Below, piece after piece: positions 27,852 through 37,647 of a DNA stretch of 64,000 nucleotides; position 1 is the stretch's first letter, and the number at the start of each line of letters is the position of its first letter. The stretch is taken from contig NZ_PVBR01000001.1 of the NCBI RefSeq assembly GCF_002980495.1, positions 124,001-188,000 on the forward strand, written 5' to 3'. The notes beneath the pieces are model-generated. The model saw only the letters and a list, made by a program, of their open reading frames with translations, was not told the DNA's origin and did no database searches. The translations under genes and the position numbers were made by a program. Origin of the DNA: Phyllobacterium phragmitis (GTDB lineage: Bacteria > Pseudomonadota > Alphaproteobacteria > Rhizobiales > Rhizobiaceae).

Positions 27852-29144
27852 TTAGACGGCGATCTTGCGAGGCTGCGACCGTGTGGAAAGCGCATCCTGC
27901 ACACCGTCGAAATGCATCAGTTTTCCAATCGGCCCCACCGCGGCGACCGTCGGTTTGGTGTCCAGGAAAAGCCGGCCCGCAAGATCGGTGAGCCGTTCTG
28001 CGGTGATCAGCGAAAGCCGCTCCAGCAGCTCGTCATGGGTCACCGGCCGGCCATAGAGAAGGATTTGCCGGGCCATCTGGCCGGCACGGCTCGCCACGCT
28101 CTCTTGCGACATCAGGAGGCTGGCGCGATATTGGGCGCGGGCACGGTTCACCTCTTCCTCGCTGATGTTCTGCGCCGCCTCATGCATCTCGTGCAGGATG
28201 ACGGGAACGAGCTCGTTCAGATCGTCGCGTCCCGTCGCGGCATGAATGCCGAAAAGGCCCGTGTCGGAAAAACCCCAGTGAAACGCATAGACCGAATAGC
28301 AAAGGCCGCGCTTTTCCCGAACTTCCTGGAAAAGCCGTGACGACATGCCGCCGCCAAGCACCATCGCCAGGATCTGCGAGGCATAGAAATCGCGCACATG
28401 ATAGGCGCGGCCCTCGAAGCCGATCAGCACCTGCGCATCCATCAGGTCGCGATTTTCGCGGAAATCGCCGCCGACATAATGGGCAAGATCCGGCATTGTG
28501 GCCGTGCCGTGGGCGCGGAAACCGCCAAGCCGCTTTTCCACCTCGCGGACGAAGGCGTCATGGTCGATGGCTCCCGCCGCGGTCACCACCATGCGGTCGG
28601 CGCTGTATTGCTCTTCCATATAGGTGCGCAGATCGGCGGAGGTGAAGGTCTCGACCGTCTCCGGCTCGCCGAGGATGGCGCGTCCGACCGGCTGATGGCG
28701 GAATGCCGTTTCCGTGAAATGATCGAAGACGATATCATCGGGCGTGTCGTGCGCTGCGCCGATCTCCTGCATGATGACATGCTTCTCGCGGGCAAGTTCG
28801 TCCGGATCGAATTTCGAGCTGGTCAGTATATCCGACAGGATATCGATGGCGAGCGGTACGTCATTACGCAGCACGCGGGCATAAAAGGCGGTCGTTTCGA
28901 CGCTCGTCGCGGCGTTGATTTCGCCGCCGACATTTTCGATATCCGCTGCGATCTGCCAGGCCGAGCGGTTCTCCGTGCCTTTGAAGGCCATGTGTTCGAG
29001 GAGGTGGGCAATGCCATGCTGGTCGTTCGCTTCGTTACGCGAGCCGGCCTTGACCCAGATTCCCAAGGCGACGCTTTCCACATTCGGCATGGCCTCGGTC
29101 GCGATCGTCAGCCCGTTGGGGAGACGGCTTACTTTAACACTCAT
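27852..29144 (-). CDS. M16 family zinc peptidase (processing-peptidase-like)
   Basis: A 430-residue protein. The inverted zinc motif is H47-L-L-E-H51 in GIAHLLEHMAFKGTENRSA, with the distal Glu at residue 127 (HVIMQEIGA). The C-terminal half has the RGLCYSVYAF and glycine-rich loop GGGMSSRLFQEVREKRGL typical of the mitochondrial-processing-peptidase beta subunit and bacterial homologues. It probably degrades peptides. The ATG overlaps the last base of the thrC stop. I recall this thrC-M16 pairing as common in Rhizobiales. Confidence 0.94.
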   Translation of the reverse strand: MSVKVSRLPNGLTIATEAMPNVESVALGIWVKAGSRNEANDQHGIAHLLEHMAFKGTENRSAWQIAADIENVGGEINAATSVETTAFYARVLRNDVPLAIDILSDILTSSKFDPDELAREKHVIMQEIGAAHDTPDDIVFDHFTETAFRHQPVGRAILGEPETVETFTSADLRTYMEEQYSADRMVVTAAGAIDHDAFVREVEKRLGGFRAHGTATMPDLAHYVGGDFRENRDLMDAQVLIGFEGRAYHVRDFYASQILAMVLGGGMSSRLFQEVREKRGLCYSVYAFHWGFSDTGLFGIHAATGRDDLNELVPVILHEMHEAAQNISEEEVNRARAQYRASLLMSQESVASRAGQMARQILLYGRPVTHDELLERLSLITAERLTDLAGRLFLDTKPTVAAVGPIGKLMHFDGVQDALSTRSQPRKIAV

Positions 29145-30553
29145 TACTGATTAACTCCCTCCCGCAAGGCTCTTGAATTGCGGCTGATATGATCTTCCAC
29201 GATTTTGAGATCGTTGGGAAGCACCGTATAGTTTTCTTTTCTTTCCATAAGATCTCCAAATCGGGTGGGCAGCGCGGGTTCGATGCCGCTGGCCTGCGCG
29301 ACGGCATCGGGAAATTTAGCCGGATGCGCAGTCGCAAGGATCACCATCGGTACCCCATCGGCATGGTCGCGCGCAACCTTGACGCCGATCGCCGAGTGCG
29401 GATCGAGGAGATAGCCGTTGGTTTCGAGCACTGAGCGGATGGTCTCTGCCGTCTCCGCCACAGTGGAGCGTCCGGCGTCGAATTCGGCGCGAATCCGCTT
29501 CAGCGGCGCATCCGCGATGACAAAGCCGCCGGACTGCTTGAGCCCGTCCATCAGCCTGCGGACCGCCGCCCCGTCGCGCCCATGCGCCTCGAACAGCAGC
29601 CGCTCGAAATTCGAGGAAACCTGGATATCCATCGATGGCGAGGTGGTCTGGACGACGCCGCGCGTCTCGTAGGCGCCGGATTGCAGCGTGCGGGCGAGAA
29701 TATCGTTGTCATTGGTCGCCGCGATCAGCCTGTCGATCGGCAGGCCCATGCGCTTGGCGACATAACCGGCGAAGATATCGCCGAAATTACCGGTCGGCAC
29801 GGTGAAGGAAACCGGACGGTCCGGAGCGCCGAGGGAAAGTGCTGCGGTGAAATAATACACCACCTGCGGCATGATGCGCGCCCAGTTGATCGAATTGACG
29901 CCGGAAAGCGACAGCGCGTCGCGAAAACGCAGATCGTTGAACATCCCTTTGACGAGCGCCTGACAATCGTCAAAATTCCCCTCCACGGAGAGCGCATGGA
30001 CATTCGGTGCGGTGGAGCTGGTCATCTGCCGCTGCTGGACGGGAGAGACGCGCCCATGGGGAAACAGGATGAAGATGTCGGTTCGGTCGCGGTTGGCGAA
30101 AGCCTCGATGGCGGCCCCCCCCGTATCGCCCGATGTCGCGCCGACGATGGTGGCGCGCTTGGCCTGCGCGGCAAGCGTATAATCCATCAGCCGCGCCAGC
30201 AATTGCATCGCCACGTCCTTGAAGGCGAGCGTCGGGCCGTGGAACAGCTCCAGGATGAATTCGTTGGCGCCGGTCTGCACCAGCGGGCAGACGGCGGCGT
30301 GGTGGAACGTGGCATAGGCTTCGCGGACCATGCGCTCGAAATCGGCTTGCGGAATTTCGCCGCCGGTAAACGGCGTCAGGACGCGGATGGCGACATCGGC
30401 ATAGGATTTTCCGCGCAGCGCGCGGATCTCGTCGGGCGAGAGCGTGGGAAATTCCTGTGGGAGATAAAGTCCGCCGTCGCGGGCCAGGCCTGCCAGGAGC
30501 GCATCGCAAAATCCCAGGACAGGCGCCTCGCCGCGGGTACTCACATACTTCAT
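29144..30553 (-). CDS. thrC: Threonine synthase
   Basis: A 469-residue PLP enzyme converting O-phosphohomoserine to threonine. LFHGPTLAFKDVAMQLL contains the Schiff-base Lys, and GATSGDTGGAAIEAF the phosphate-binding loop; the N-terminal YVSTRGEAP and PQEFPTLS are family marks. It completes the route with ThrB at 20405. ATG at 30553 begins the conserved sequence. Its promoter region is shared with a divergent lipoprotein gene across 174 bp. Confidence 0.96.
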   Translation of the reverse strand: MKYVSTRGEAPVLGFCDALLAGLARDGGLYLPQEFPTLSPDEIRALRGKSYADVAIRVLTPFTGGEIPQADFERMVREAYATFHHAAVCPLVQTGANEFILELFHGPTLAFKDVAMQLLARLMDYTLAAQAKRATIVGATSGDTGGAAIEAFANRDRTDIFILFPHGRVSPVQQRQMTSSTAPNVHALSVEGNFDDCQALVKGMFNDLRFRDALSLSGVNSINWARIMPQVVYYFTAALSLGAPDRPVSFTVPTGNFGDIFAGYVAKRMGLPIDRLIAATNDNDILARTLQSGAYETRGVVQTTSPSMDIQVSSNFERLLFEAHGRDGAAVRRLMDGLKQSGGFVIADAPLKRIRAEFDAGRSTVAETAETIRSVLETNGYLLDPHSAIGVKVARDHADGVPMVILATAHPAKFPDAVAQASGIEPALPTRFGDLMERKENYTVLPNDLKIVEDHISRNSRALREGVNQ

Positions 30554-30727
30554 GTCATCCTAGCCTTTTATAGCAGATCCCGTTGCAGCCCGATTTTTGG
30601 CGCAGCTTTCAGGGATGGGGTTGCCCTGTCCGTAAAAAAACAGGAAAACGTCGTCGCGCGGTCCACATGGCGTTGGTCCACGGGCGTTGGTATAGAACAG
30701 GTTCATTAGTGCAGGGAAGTCCGGTTC

Positions 30728-31303
30728 ATGGGTAAAGCATCATACAATCGTTCCGCATTTCATCAAGTTTTTGCGATGGCACTGCTTTTGGCCGTGGCCG
30801 GGTGCACGACCAAGGATGGCGGATCGGGGACCGTCGCGGGCGGCCTGCCTTCCACGTCGGGCGAACAGAAGGTTTCGCAATCCGAGCTTCGCGCCTATTG
30901 CCCCAACGTTACGCTGCGTGAAGGAACCGCCTTCTTCAATACATATGAGAAGGGCGGCGAAAAAGACAATGCGCGCATCGTTTACCAGGCCGCTATCACG
31001 GATGTGACGCGCGCCTGCCAATATGCGCCGGGCACGACCACGATGGACGTAGCTGCGGCAGGCAAGATCGTTCCTGGACCGCAGTTCAAGGCCGGCACGA
31101 TCACCATGCCGATCCGCGTCGTGGTCACGCAGGGCGATTCCGTGCTATATTCCAAGCTGCATAAATATCAGGTCAGTGTTTCGGATCCTGCAAGCGCGAC
31201 CCAGTTCGTTTTCAACGACAAGGGCATCAGCTTCCCGACGCCGGCCGTGAAGGACATCCAGGTCTTCGTCGGCTACGATGAAGGACCCTACAATACAAAA
31301 TAG
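30728..31303 (+). CDS. Conserved rhizobial lipoprotein of unknown function
   Basis: A 191-residue protein with an N-terminal hydrophobic stretch and a lipobox (MALLLAVAGCTTKDGG), so it is probably lipid-anchored. The mature part is a compact beta-rich domain (CPNVTLREGTAFFNTYEKGG, ITMPIRVVVTQGDSVLYSKLHKYQ). Two further Cys residues lie near CPNVTL and ACQYAPG. I recognise no function. ATG begins shortly after an AT-rich segment divergent from thrC. Confidence 0.7.
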   Translation: MGKASYNRSAFHQVFAMALLLAVAGCTTKDGGSGTVAGGLPSTSGEQKVSQSELRAYCPNVTLREGTAFFNTYEKGGEKDNARIVYQAAITDVTRACQYAPGTTTMDVAAAGKIVPGPQFKAGTITMPIRVVVTQGDSVLYSKLHKYQVSVSDPASATQFVFNDKGISFPTPAVKDIQVFVGYDEGPYNTK

Positions 31304-31355
31304 AAATGAATGTAGGGGATTTCTTGCTGGAAGCTTGGGAATGGTCCTGAAAGTG

Positions 31356-31382
31356 ACGGCGGCTGAAAATTTTCGCCGCCGT
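31356..31382. terminator. Palindrome after lipoprotein gene
   Basis: acggcggc (31356-31363) and gccgccgt (31375-31382) flank an inner gaaaattttc palindrome, making one continuous hairpin. It is 53 bp after the lipoprotein stop. No T tract follows, so terminator function is uncertain. Confidence 0.4.
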
Positions 31383-31492
31383 TGCAAGGGAATTTTCGCG
31401 CCGTTACAAATATTTTAATAGTATTGTGCTTTTATTCTTTCTGAATGGATGGGGCTGCGAAGTATTTCTTTGCGCGACATACAGGAACGCCC

Positions 31493-33139
31493 GTGATCAA
31501 CCGCCTGCGTCCGATCTTCCGAACCGCTCCCATCATCCTTGCGGTGGCAATGTTGACGTTGGCGGGAGGATGGTTCGGCCATGTGCTGGGAACCCGCATG
31601 CGGATATCCTCGGATCGCGCGGCGATCACCAGCTATTCAGATCAGTTGCTGGCACATGCCATCGATGTCATCGCCGAGACGAACGGCGCAATCGATGCTG
31701 CCAATGCTTCGCCTCAGGACTTTTGCTCGCCTGCTGAAATCGAGCTTATGCGCAACATGCTGTTTGCCGCACGCAATCTCAAGGACATAGGACGCATCAA
31801 GGACGGCCATCTCATATGCTCCACCATATTGGGCAAGACGGATGGCAGCGTGCCGATGCCGCAAGGCCCCTATACCCAATTAGCAGATGGAACGCGCATC
31901 TATCCCGATACGCCATTGGCGGTTTCCGATTCCAACGCCCCGGTCGTGGACCGCGGAAATGCCAATGCCGTCATCGATCCCAGAGCATTCGATACGCTGA
32001 AAGATCCGCCATTCCATTACGGGATCTTTTACGGCGATGTGGGGAAGAAACATCTCGCCAGGATTTTCGGTGAGGGGGATGCTGTCGTCCCGGCGCCGGC
32101 CGATGGCGTGGCGTGGAGCCTGAAAAGTGGCATTCTTCGCCGGGATGGCTGTTCCGAGGCCTCGGGACTATGCATTTCCGTTTGGGCGCGCCTCAGCGAA
32201 CTCGATGCGTTCAGCCATGGCATCGTCAATGCGATCATGCTGCTTGGAGCCGCGCTCGGTGCGCTTGGCGGGCTGACCTGGGTTAATTTCCGCCGTCGCG
32301 ACCAATCGCTGATGGCCAGGCTCTCCAGGGCTCTCGCCCACGAAGAACTGACCTTGCTCTACCAGCCGGTGGTGAATGTGGCCGACGGGAAAATCGTTGG
32401 CGCCGAAGCGCTGGTTCGCTGGCAAAGCAACGAAAGCAAAGGCGATTTCGTGCCGCCTGACGTCTTCATCGCGATTGCCGAGCAAAAAGGCATCGCCGGC
32501 CGGGTCACCCGCTATGTCCTTAATCGTGCGATCGAGGAAATGGCCGAAACACTCCGCCTGCATGATGGCTTCCGCATAACCATCAATATTGTCGCGAGCG
32601 ATCTCAGCGATCCAAAATTCTTTGCCGCGCTCGATGACGGCCTGCGTCGCGGGGGATTGAGCCCGCGCCAGATCGGCATCGAACTGACCGAACGTTCAAC
32701 CGCGGATTCCTCCGCCGCCATTGAGGGCATCGCCCGGCTGCGCTCGCGCGGACATATTGTCTATCTCGATGATTTCGGCACCGGCTATTCGAGCCTTTCC
32801 TATCTTGGCGAACTGGATGTCGATGTGCTGAAAATGGATCGTGCCTTCACCCGCACCGTGGGAACGGATGCGGTGACGGTGAGTATCGTCCCGCAGATCA
32901 TCGATATGGCGATCAAGCACAATCTCTCCATCCTCGTGGAGGGTATCGAGACGGCAGCGCAGGCGACTTATTTCCGCAACCTTCCCGTGCCAGTCATGGG
33001 GCAGGGATGGTATTATGGAAAACCAGTCTCTGCCGCCGCGCTGACGAAACAATTGGAGCAGCAGGACGGGATTGTCGCCGTCAAGAAGGGCCGCAAAAGA
33101 AGCCGGCAATCTCTACGCAAAACGGGATCGAGTCGATAG
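31493..33139 (+). CDS. CSS-motif/EAL domain c-di-GMP phosphodiesterase
   Basis: About 548 residues from GTG 31493, which has aggaa at 6-7 bp; an ATG 48 bp earlier has no site. Transmembrane helices at about residues 10-30 and 245-265 frame a periplasmic domain with the CSS-type Cys residues (ICST near residue 110, plus FCSP and a distal DGCSE/LCIS). The EAL domain (about 275-530) is complete: GAEALVRW, NIVASDL, ELTERS, YLDDFGTGYSSLSYL, VEGIET. Such proteins degrade c-di-GMP in response to periplasmic redox. Neighbouring DsbA- and DsbD-like proteins are candidates for the redox input (inference). Confidence 0.92.
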   Translation: MINRLRPIFRTAPIILAVAMLTLAGGWFGHVLGTRMRISSDRAAITSYSDQLLAHAIDVIAETNGAIDAANASPQDFCSPAEIELMRNMLFAARNLKDIGRIKDGHLICSTILGKTDGSVPMPQGPYTQLADGTRIYPDTPLAVSDSNAPVVDRGNANAVIDPRAFDTLKDPPFHYGIFYGDVGKKHLARIFGEGDAVVPAPADGVAWSLKSGILRRDGCSEASGLCISVWARLSELDAFSHGIVNAIMLLGAALGALGGLTWVNFRRRDQSLMARLSRALAHEELTLLYQPVVNVADGKIVGAEALVRWQSNESKGDFVPPDVFIAIAEQKGIAGRVTRYVLNRAIEEMAETLRLHDGFRITINIVASDLSDPKFFAALDDGLRRGGLSPRQIGIELTERSTADSSAAIEGIARLRSRGHIVYLDDFGTGYSSLSYLGELDVDVLKMDRAFTRTVGTDAVTVSIVPQIIDMAIKHNLSILVEGIETAAQATYFRNLPVPVMGQGWYYGKPVSAAALTKQLEQQDGIVAVKKGRKRSRQSLRKTGSSR

Positions 33140-33221
33140 CGCCGATTTAGATGCAATTCGATTCAAATACCCGTGCGCGCGTCAGCAAAATATCAACCGG
33201 CCCGCGCTAAGAACCTTCGGC

Positions 33222-33404
33222 ATGAAACCACGATACGAACGCATTTTCGAACCGACCGACACCTGGGCCATCTTCGATTCGGTCACGGGCATTCCGGTTA
33301 TTATCGGCACCAAGCTGATGATCGGCCTTACCCTGGAGGAGGCGGAGGAAGCGCTTGCGGCCCTCAACGCCCCTCCCAAGAGCAGGAAAAGCTCGGCTGC
33401 TTGA
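33222..33404 (+). CDS. Small conserved hypothetical protein
   Basis: A 60-residue protein: KPRYERIFEPTDTWAIFDSVTGIPVIIGTKLMIGLTLEEAEEALAALN followed by a charged tail. Codon use is normal for this genome and the sequence looks like a folded small beta-alpha domain rather than noise. The ATG lies 83 bp after the EAL gene. Function unknown; no recognised family. Confidence 0.55.
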   Translation: MKPRYERIFEPTDTWAIFDSVTGIPVIIGTKLMIGLTLEEAEEALAALNAPPKSRKSSAA

Positions 33405-33530
33405 GGTTTTGGGGCGGGTTCCATCGTGATCGGACCGCGCTTTCGGCGCCATTGAGGTAATGGAGACGGCGAAGAATCCATGCCTCAACGTTTCCGCCTC
33501 AGCAACATCTCCGGAAAAAGAAGCCCACGC

Positions 33531-34220
33531 TCAAAGCGCCTCGGACCAGACCGACATCGCCTCGATGACGGCGGGCAGGTCCTGGTGGCGGCTGATGACC
33601 GTTTCGGCGCCCGCCTCCGTCAGACGGTCGGCATGGCCGGGATAGGTATGCGCTCCGCCGGTGAAGCCGATGACGCGCATTCCGGCCGCGTGCGCACCAT
33701 GGATGCCGTGGACCGAATCTTCAATGACGATGACATTTCCAGGATCGACCCCGAATTTTTCCGCCGCATAGAGGAAAACATCCGGAGCCGGCTTGCCCTG
33801 CTTGGTCCCGACCTCTCCGGCGGCGAAGATATCGGGCGCGAAGAGATCGTAGAGCCCGGTCCGGGTGAGCATCAGCTTCAGCCTTTTGTTCGACGAGTTG
33901 GAGCAGATGCACCTGGGATAGTGCAGCTTGGAAACAGCCTGCTCGATACCGTCGATGGCCAGGACTTCCTGCGCCAGCCTTTCATCGAGAATCCGGTCGG
34001 ATTTCTCGATCAGCGAAGCGGAAATCGGAATTCCGGCCTCGCGTTCCACCATCATCAGGATGTTCGGCCAGGTCAGGCCGGAAAACCGCTCGGCGATCTC
34101 GTCGGGTTCGATCGGATAGCCCGCGTCGCCCAGAAGCTCGGACTCGACCCGTGCCGCGATGATTTCCGAATCGACCAGAACGCCGTCGCAGTCGAAGATG
34201 ATGAGCTGGGGTGTGGTCAT
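33531..34220 (-). CDS. HAD superfamily hydrolase (PgmB/Gph-like)
   Basis: A 229-residue protein with all four HAD motifs: IIFDCDGVLVDSE (nucleophile and general acid Asp), ICSNSSNKRL (Ser), a Lys in GTKQGKPAPDVFL, and VIEDSVHGIHGAHAAGM (acidic pair). The helical cap lies at about residues 15-85. It resembles beta-phosphoglucomutase or phosphoglycolate phosphatase types; the substrate is not determined. ATG 34220 follows aggattgcag. The gene converges on the small gene above. Confidence 0.9.
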   Translation of the reverse strand: MTTPQLIIFDCDGVLVDSEIIAARVESELLGDAGYPIEPDEIAERFSGLTWPNILMMVEREAGIPISASLIEKSDRILDERLAQEVLAIDGIEQAVSKLHYPRCICSNSSNKRLKLMLTRTGLYDLFAPDIFAAGEVGTKQGKPAPDVFLYAAEKFGVDPGNVIVIEDSVHGIHGAHAAGMRVIGFTGGAHTYPGHADRLTEAGAETVISRHQDLPAVIEAMSVWSEAL

Positions 34221-34375
34221 GTTCTGCAATCCTGTCATTGCAAAAAGGGAAGATAAAAACGATTGCCCCCGGCTTTCGACCGGGGGCGGATGTCGGGCCT
34301 GAGCTACACCTTTATGGCGCGAGCGTCAAAGTTTTATGGCGCCGGGCAGCAATCCGCCAACAATCCACTTGCCGC

Positions 34376-34390
34376 TTAACCGCATATTTA
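34376..34390 (+). promoter_or_regulatory. CtrA-type binding site upstream of ccrM
   Basis: ttaa-ccgcata-ttta, a 14-of-15 fit to the TTAA-N7-TTAA CtrA recognition pattern, 56 bp upstream of the ccrM ATG. In Caulobacter, Brucella and Sinorhizobium ccrM is transcribed late in the cell cycle under CtrA. The match and position make direct control plausible; no GANTC site was seen in the leader. Confidence 0.6.
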
Positions 34391-34409
34391 CCCTGTCCGG
34401 TAACCATAA

Positions 34410-35605
<1,196 letters not shown>

Positions 35606-35642
35606 TAATCCAATCGGACGAGACCTCCAGGAAAGTCTGATC

Positions 35643-35680
35643 CCGAAGCGCTTGAGCCCATCTCAAGCGCTTCGGTGCTT
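35643..35680. terminator. Bidirectional terminator between ccrM and HAD gene
   Basis: A perfect 14-bp stem, ccgaagcgcttgag (35643-35656) with ctcaagcgcttcgg (35662-35675), 5-base loop, then tgctttt on the plus side. It lies between two convergent genes, 64 bp after ccrM and 16 bp before the HAD stop. Confidence 0.7.
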
Positions 35681-35690
35681 TTGGAGGCTG

Positions 35691-36305
35691 CTAAATCTCG
35701 ATCCCCGCCTGCCGAAGGTCTGCCTTCAACGTCTCCGGACCGGTAAACTGCACCGCCTGCCAGCCGGCAGCCACGGCGCCTTCGACATTGGCGGCCGTAT
35801 CGTCGATGAACAATGTCGCCGATGGTTCGAGATCGAATGCCTTGGCATGATGATCGTAGATCGCCTTGTCGGGTTTGAGCAGGCCGATATCGCCCGAGAC
35901 GGTGACGCCGCGGCTTTCCCTGAGGAAGGGATAGCGCGCTTGCGCCTCGCGCAACGTATCGGAAGCGAAATTGGTCAGCATCGTCACATCGTGACCCCCG
36001 GCGATCAGCCGCCGCAGGATCGTCACGCTGTCGTCATAGGCATGCGGAACCATCTTGTGCCAGCTTTTGCGGAAGGCGCGTATATGATCGGCGCGATCGG
36101 GAAAGACCTCGATCAGCACCGCTTCGGCTTCGGGCCATGTCCGGCCGCGATCCTGCTCGACATTCCAGTCATGCGTGCAGATGTTCTCGAAGAACCAGCG
36201 CCGCTCGTTTTCATCGGGGATGATGTCATGATAGCCCAGATGCGGATCGTAGTGGATCAGCACCTTGCCGATGTCGAAGACGATGTGTTTGACGGGTTGG
36301 CTCAT
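35691..36305 (-). CDS. HAD family hydrolase (YihX-like, DxGxV motif)
   Basis: A 204-residue protein. Motif I reads VFDIGKVLIHYD, replacing DxDxT with DxGxV as in YihX-type phosphatases; motif II TNFAS, a Lys in GLLKPDKAIYDHH and motif IV FIDDTAANVEGAVAAGW are intact. YihX in E. coli dephosphorylates alpha-glucose-1-phosphate; the substrate here is unproven. ATG 36305 has gaagag 9 bases upstream; a start nine codons earlier is possible. It lies 24 bp from the mutY-end repeat. Confidence 0.87.
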   Translation of the reverse strand: MSQPVKHIVFDIGKVLIHYDPHLGYHDIIPDENERRWFFENICTHDWNVEQDRGRTWPEAEAVLIEVFPDRADHIRAFRKSWHKMVPHAYDDSVTILRRLIAGGHDVTMLTNFASDTLREAQARYPFLRESRGVTVSGDIGLLKPDKAIYDHHAKAFDLEPSATLFIDDTAANVEGAVAAGWQAVQFTGPETLKADLRQAGIEI

Positions 36306-36328
36306 GCGATATGTCTCTTCTGGATAAA

Positions 36329-36371
36329 GCATGATCCCGAAAAGTTGCAGACTTTTTGGATAAGATCATGC
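36329..36371. repeat. gcatgatc...gatcatgc palindrome over the mutY stop
   Basis: 43 bp with perfect 8-bp ends (gcatgatc, 36329-36336; gatcatgc, 36364-36371) and a ccgaaaagttgcagactttttgg interior shortened here to its key parts: aaaagt and actttttgg. The mutY TGA (36368-36366 on the minus strand) is inside the right-end gatcatgc. This is a familiar type of Rhizobiales intergenic repeat. Confidence 0.7.
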
Positions 36372-37433
36372 GGCTTCAAATGCGTCGGGTATCGCCGCCG
36401 CTATCGCCTTTTTCATGACCGTGGGCAAGGCTTCGTCAGGCAATTCGTCAGGGAGTGCCCACCAGCCATTGTCGGCTGCCTGCTCCGCGACATCATCCGC
36501 CCGATAGACCGAAAGCCGCAATTCGAAATGCGTGAAGACATGGACGATGCCGCCGGAAGCCCTCCACCGCGCGGGGAAGGGGGCGGCAGCGGCCGACGTG
36601 TCGCCGTCGATGCGCGCCGTCCAGTTCGTGCAAGGCACTTCGGCCATGCCGCCGAGGAGGCCGGAGGCGGGACGCTTGCGAAGGAACACCGAACCATTGC
36701 GTGATATGGCGACGAAAGCCGCACCGAACCGCACCGGCCTGTCCTTTTTCGGTGCCTTGACGGGAAAGAGCTCGGGATCGCCCTCATGGAGAACGCGGCA
36801 GTCGTCATTGACCGGGCAGAGCACGCATGCGGGCCGCCTGGGCGTGCAGATCATGGCGCCCAGATCCATCATCGCCTGCGCGAAATCGCCGGGCCGATCG
36901 TTGGGCGCGATCGTTAGAACCTTGGCGCGTATCTCAGGCTTCGCGGCGGGAAGAGGCGTGGATATGGCGAAAAGCCTGGTGATGACGCGCTCGATATTGC
37001 CGTCGACCACCGCGGCGGGCTGATCGAAGGCGATGGCCACGATCGCCGCTGCCGTGTAGTCGCCGATGCCTGGCAGCGCCTTCAGTCCTTCGATTGCTGA
37101 CGGAAATTCACCGTTCAGTTCGCCGGCGACGATTTCGGCGCATTTCTTCAGATTGCGCGCGCGCGAATAATAGCCGAGACCGGCCCACGCCCGCATCACA
37201 TCATCATCCGTCGCCGCCGCAAGCGCCCGGACTGTCGGCCAACGCGTGACGAATGCCTGGAAATAGGGCTTTACCGCCTCGACCGTGGTTTGCTGCAGCA
37301 TGATCTCCGAAAGCCATACGCGGTATGGATCGGCGAGAACGCCCCGCGCACGTTCCGATGGCGTCACCCGCCACGGAAAAAACCGGTGGTGATCATCGTA
37401 CCATTGGAGTAGCTGTTCGGCCTTGCTGTTCAT
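36366..37433 (-). CDS. mutY: A/G-specific adenine glycosylase
   Basis: A 355-residue base-excision repair enzyme that removes adenine paired with 8-oxoguanine. SEIMLQQTTVEAVKPYF holds the catalytic Glu, LPGIGDYTAAAI is the helix-hairpin-helix and AVVDGNIERVITRL contains the catalytic Asp. The iron-sulfur cluster Cys pattern C-x6-C-x2-C-x5-C is intact in CTPRRPACVLCPVNDDC. The C-terminal NUDIX-like 8-oxoG recognition domain (RPVRFGAAFVAISRNG) follows. The stop lies in a repeat arm. Confidence 0.96.
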   Translation of the reverse strand: MNSKAEQLLQWYDDHHRFFPWRVTPSERARGVLADPYRVWLSEIMLQQTTVEAVKPYFQAFVTRWPTVRALAAATDDDVMRAWAGLGYYSRARNLKKCAEIVAGELNGEFPSAIEGLKALPGIGDYTAAAIVAIAFDQPAAVVDGNIERVITRLFAISTPLPAAKPEIRAKVLTIAPNDRPGDFAQAMMDLGAMICTPRRPACVLCPVNDDCRVLHEGDPELFPVKAPKKDRPVRFGAAFVAISRNGSVFLRKRPASGLLGGMAEVPCTNWTARIDGDTSAAAAPFPARWRASGGIVHVFTHFELRLSVYRADDVAEQAADNGWWALPDELPDEALPTVMKKAIAAAIPDAFEAA

Positions 37434-37647
37434 TGCTGTCCTGTTTCAGGGATGGGATAAATGGAATCTCGGAGATCGAGGACATCCCCGGAGGCCCGGA
37501 TACACGAATGTCACAATCACATAATAATTCAAACCAGTACCGGTATGTGTGCAAAATCGCTGGGGCCGGTTTCGCTCGTCCTGTTGACTTTCGCACGCAT
37601 GCGTTTCACCGGTTGATTGACCGCGAACCTGCTCAAAGGCGATTCAT

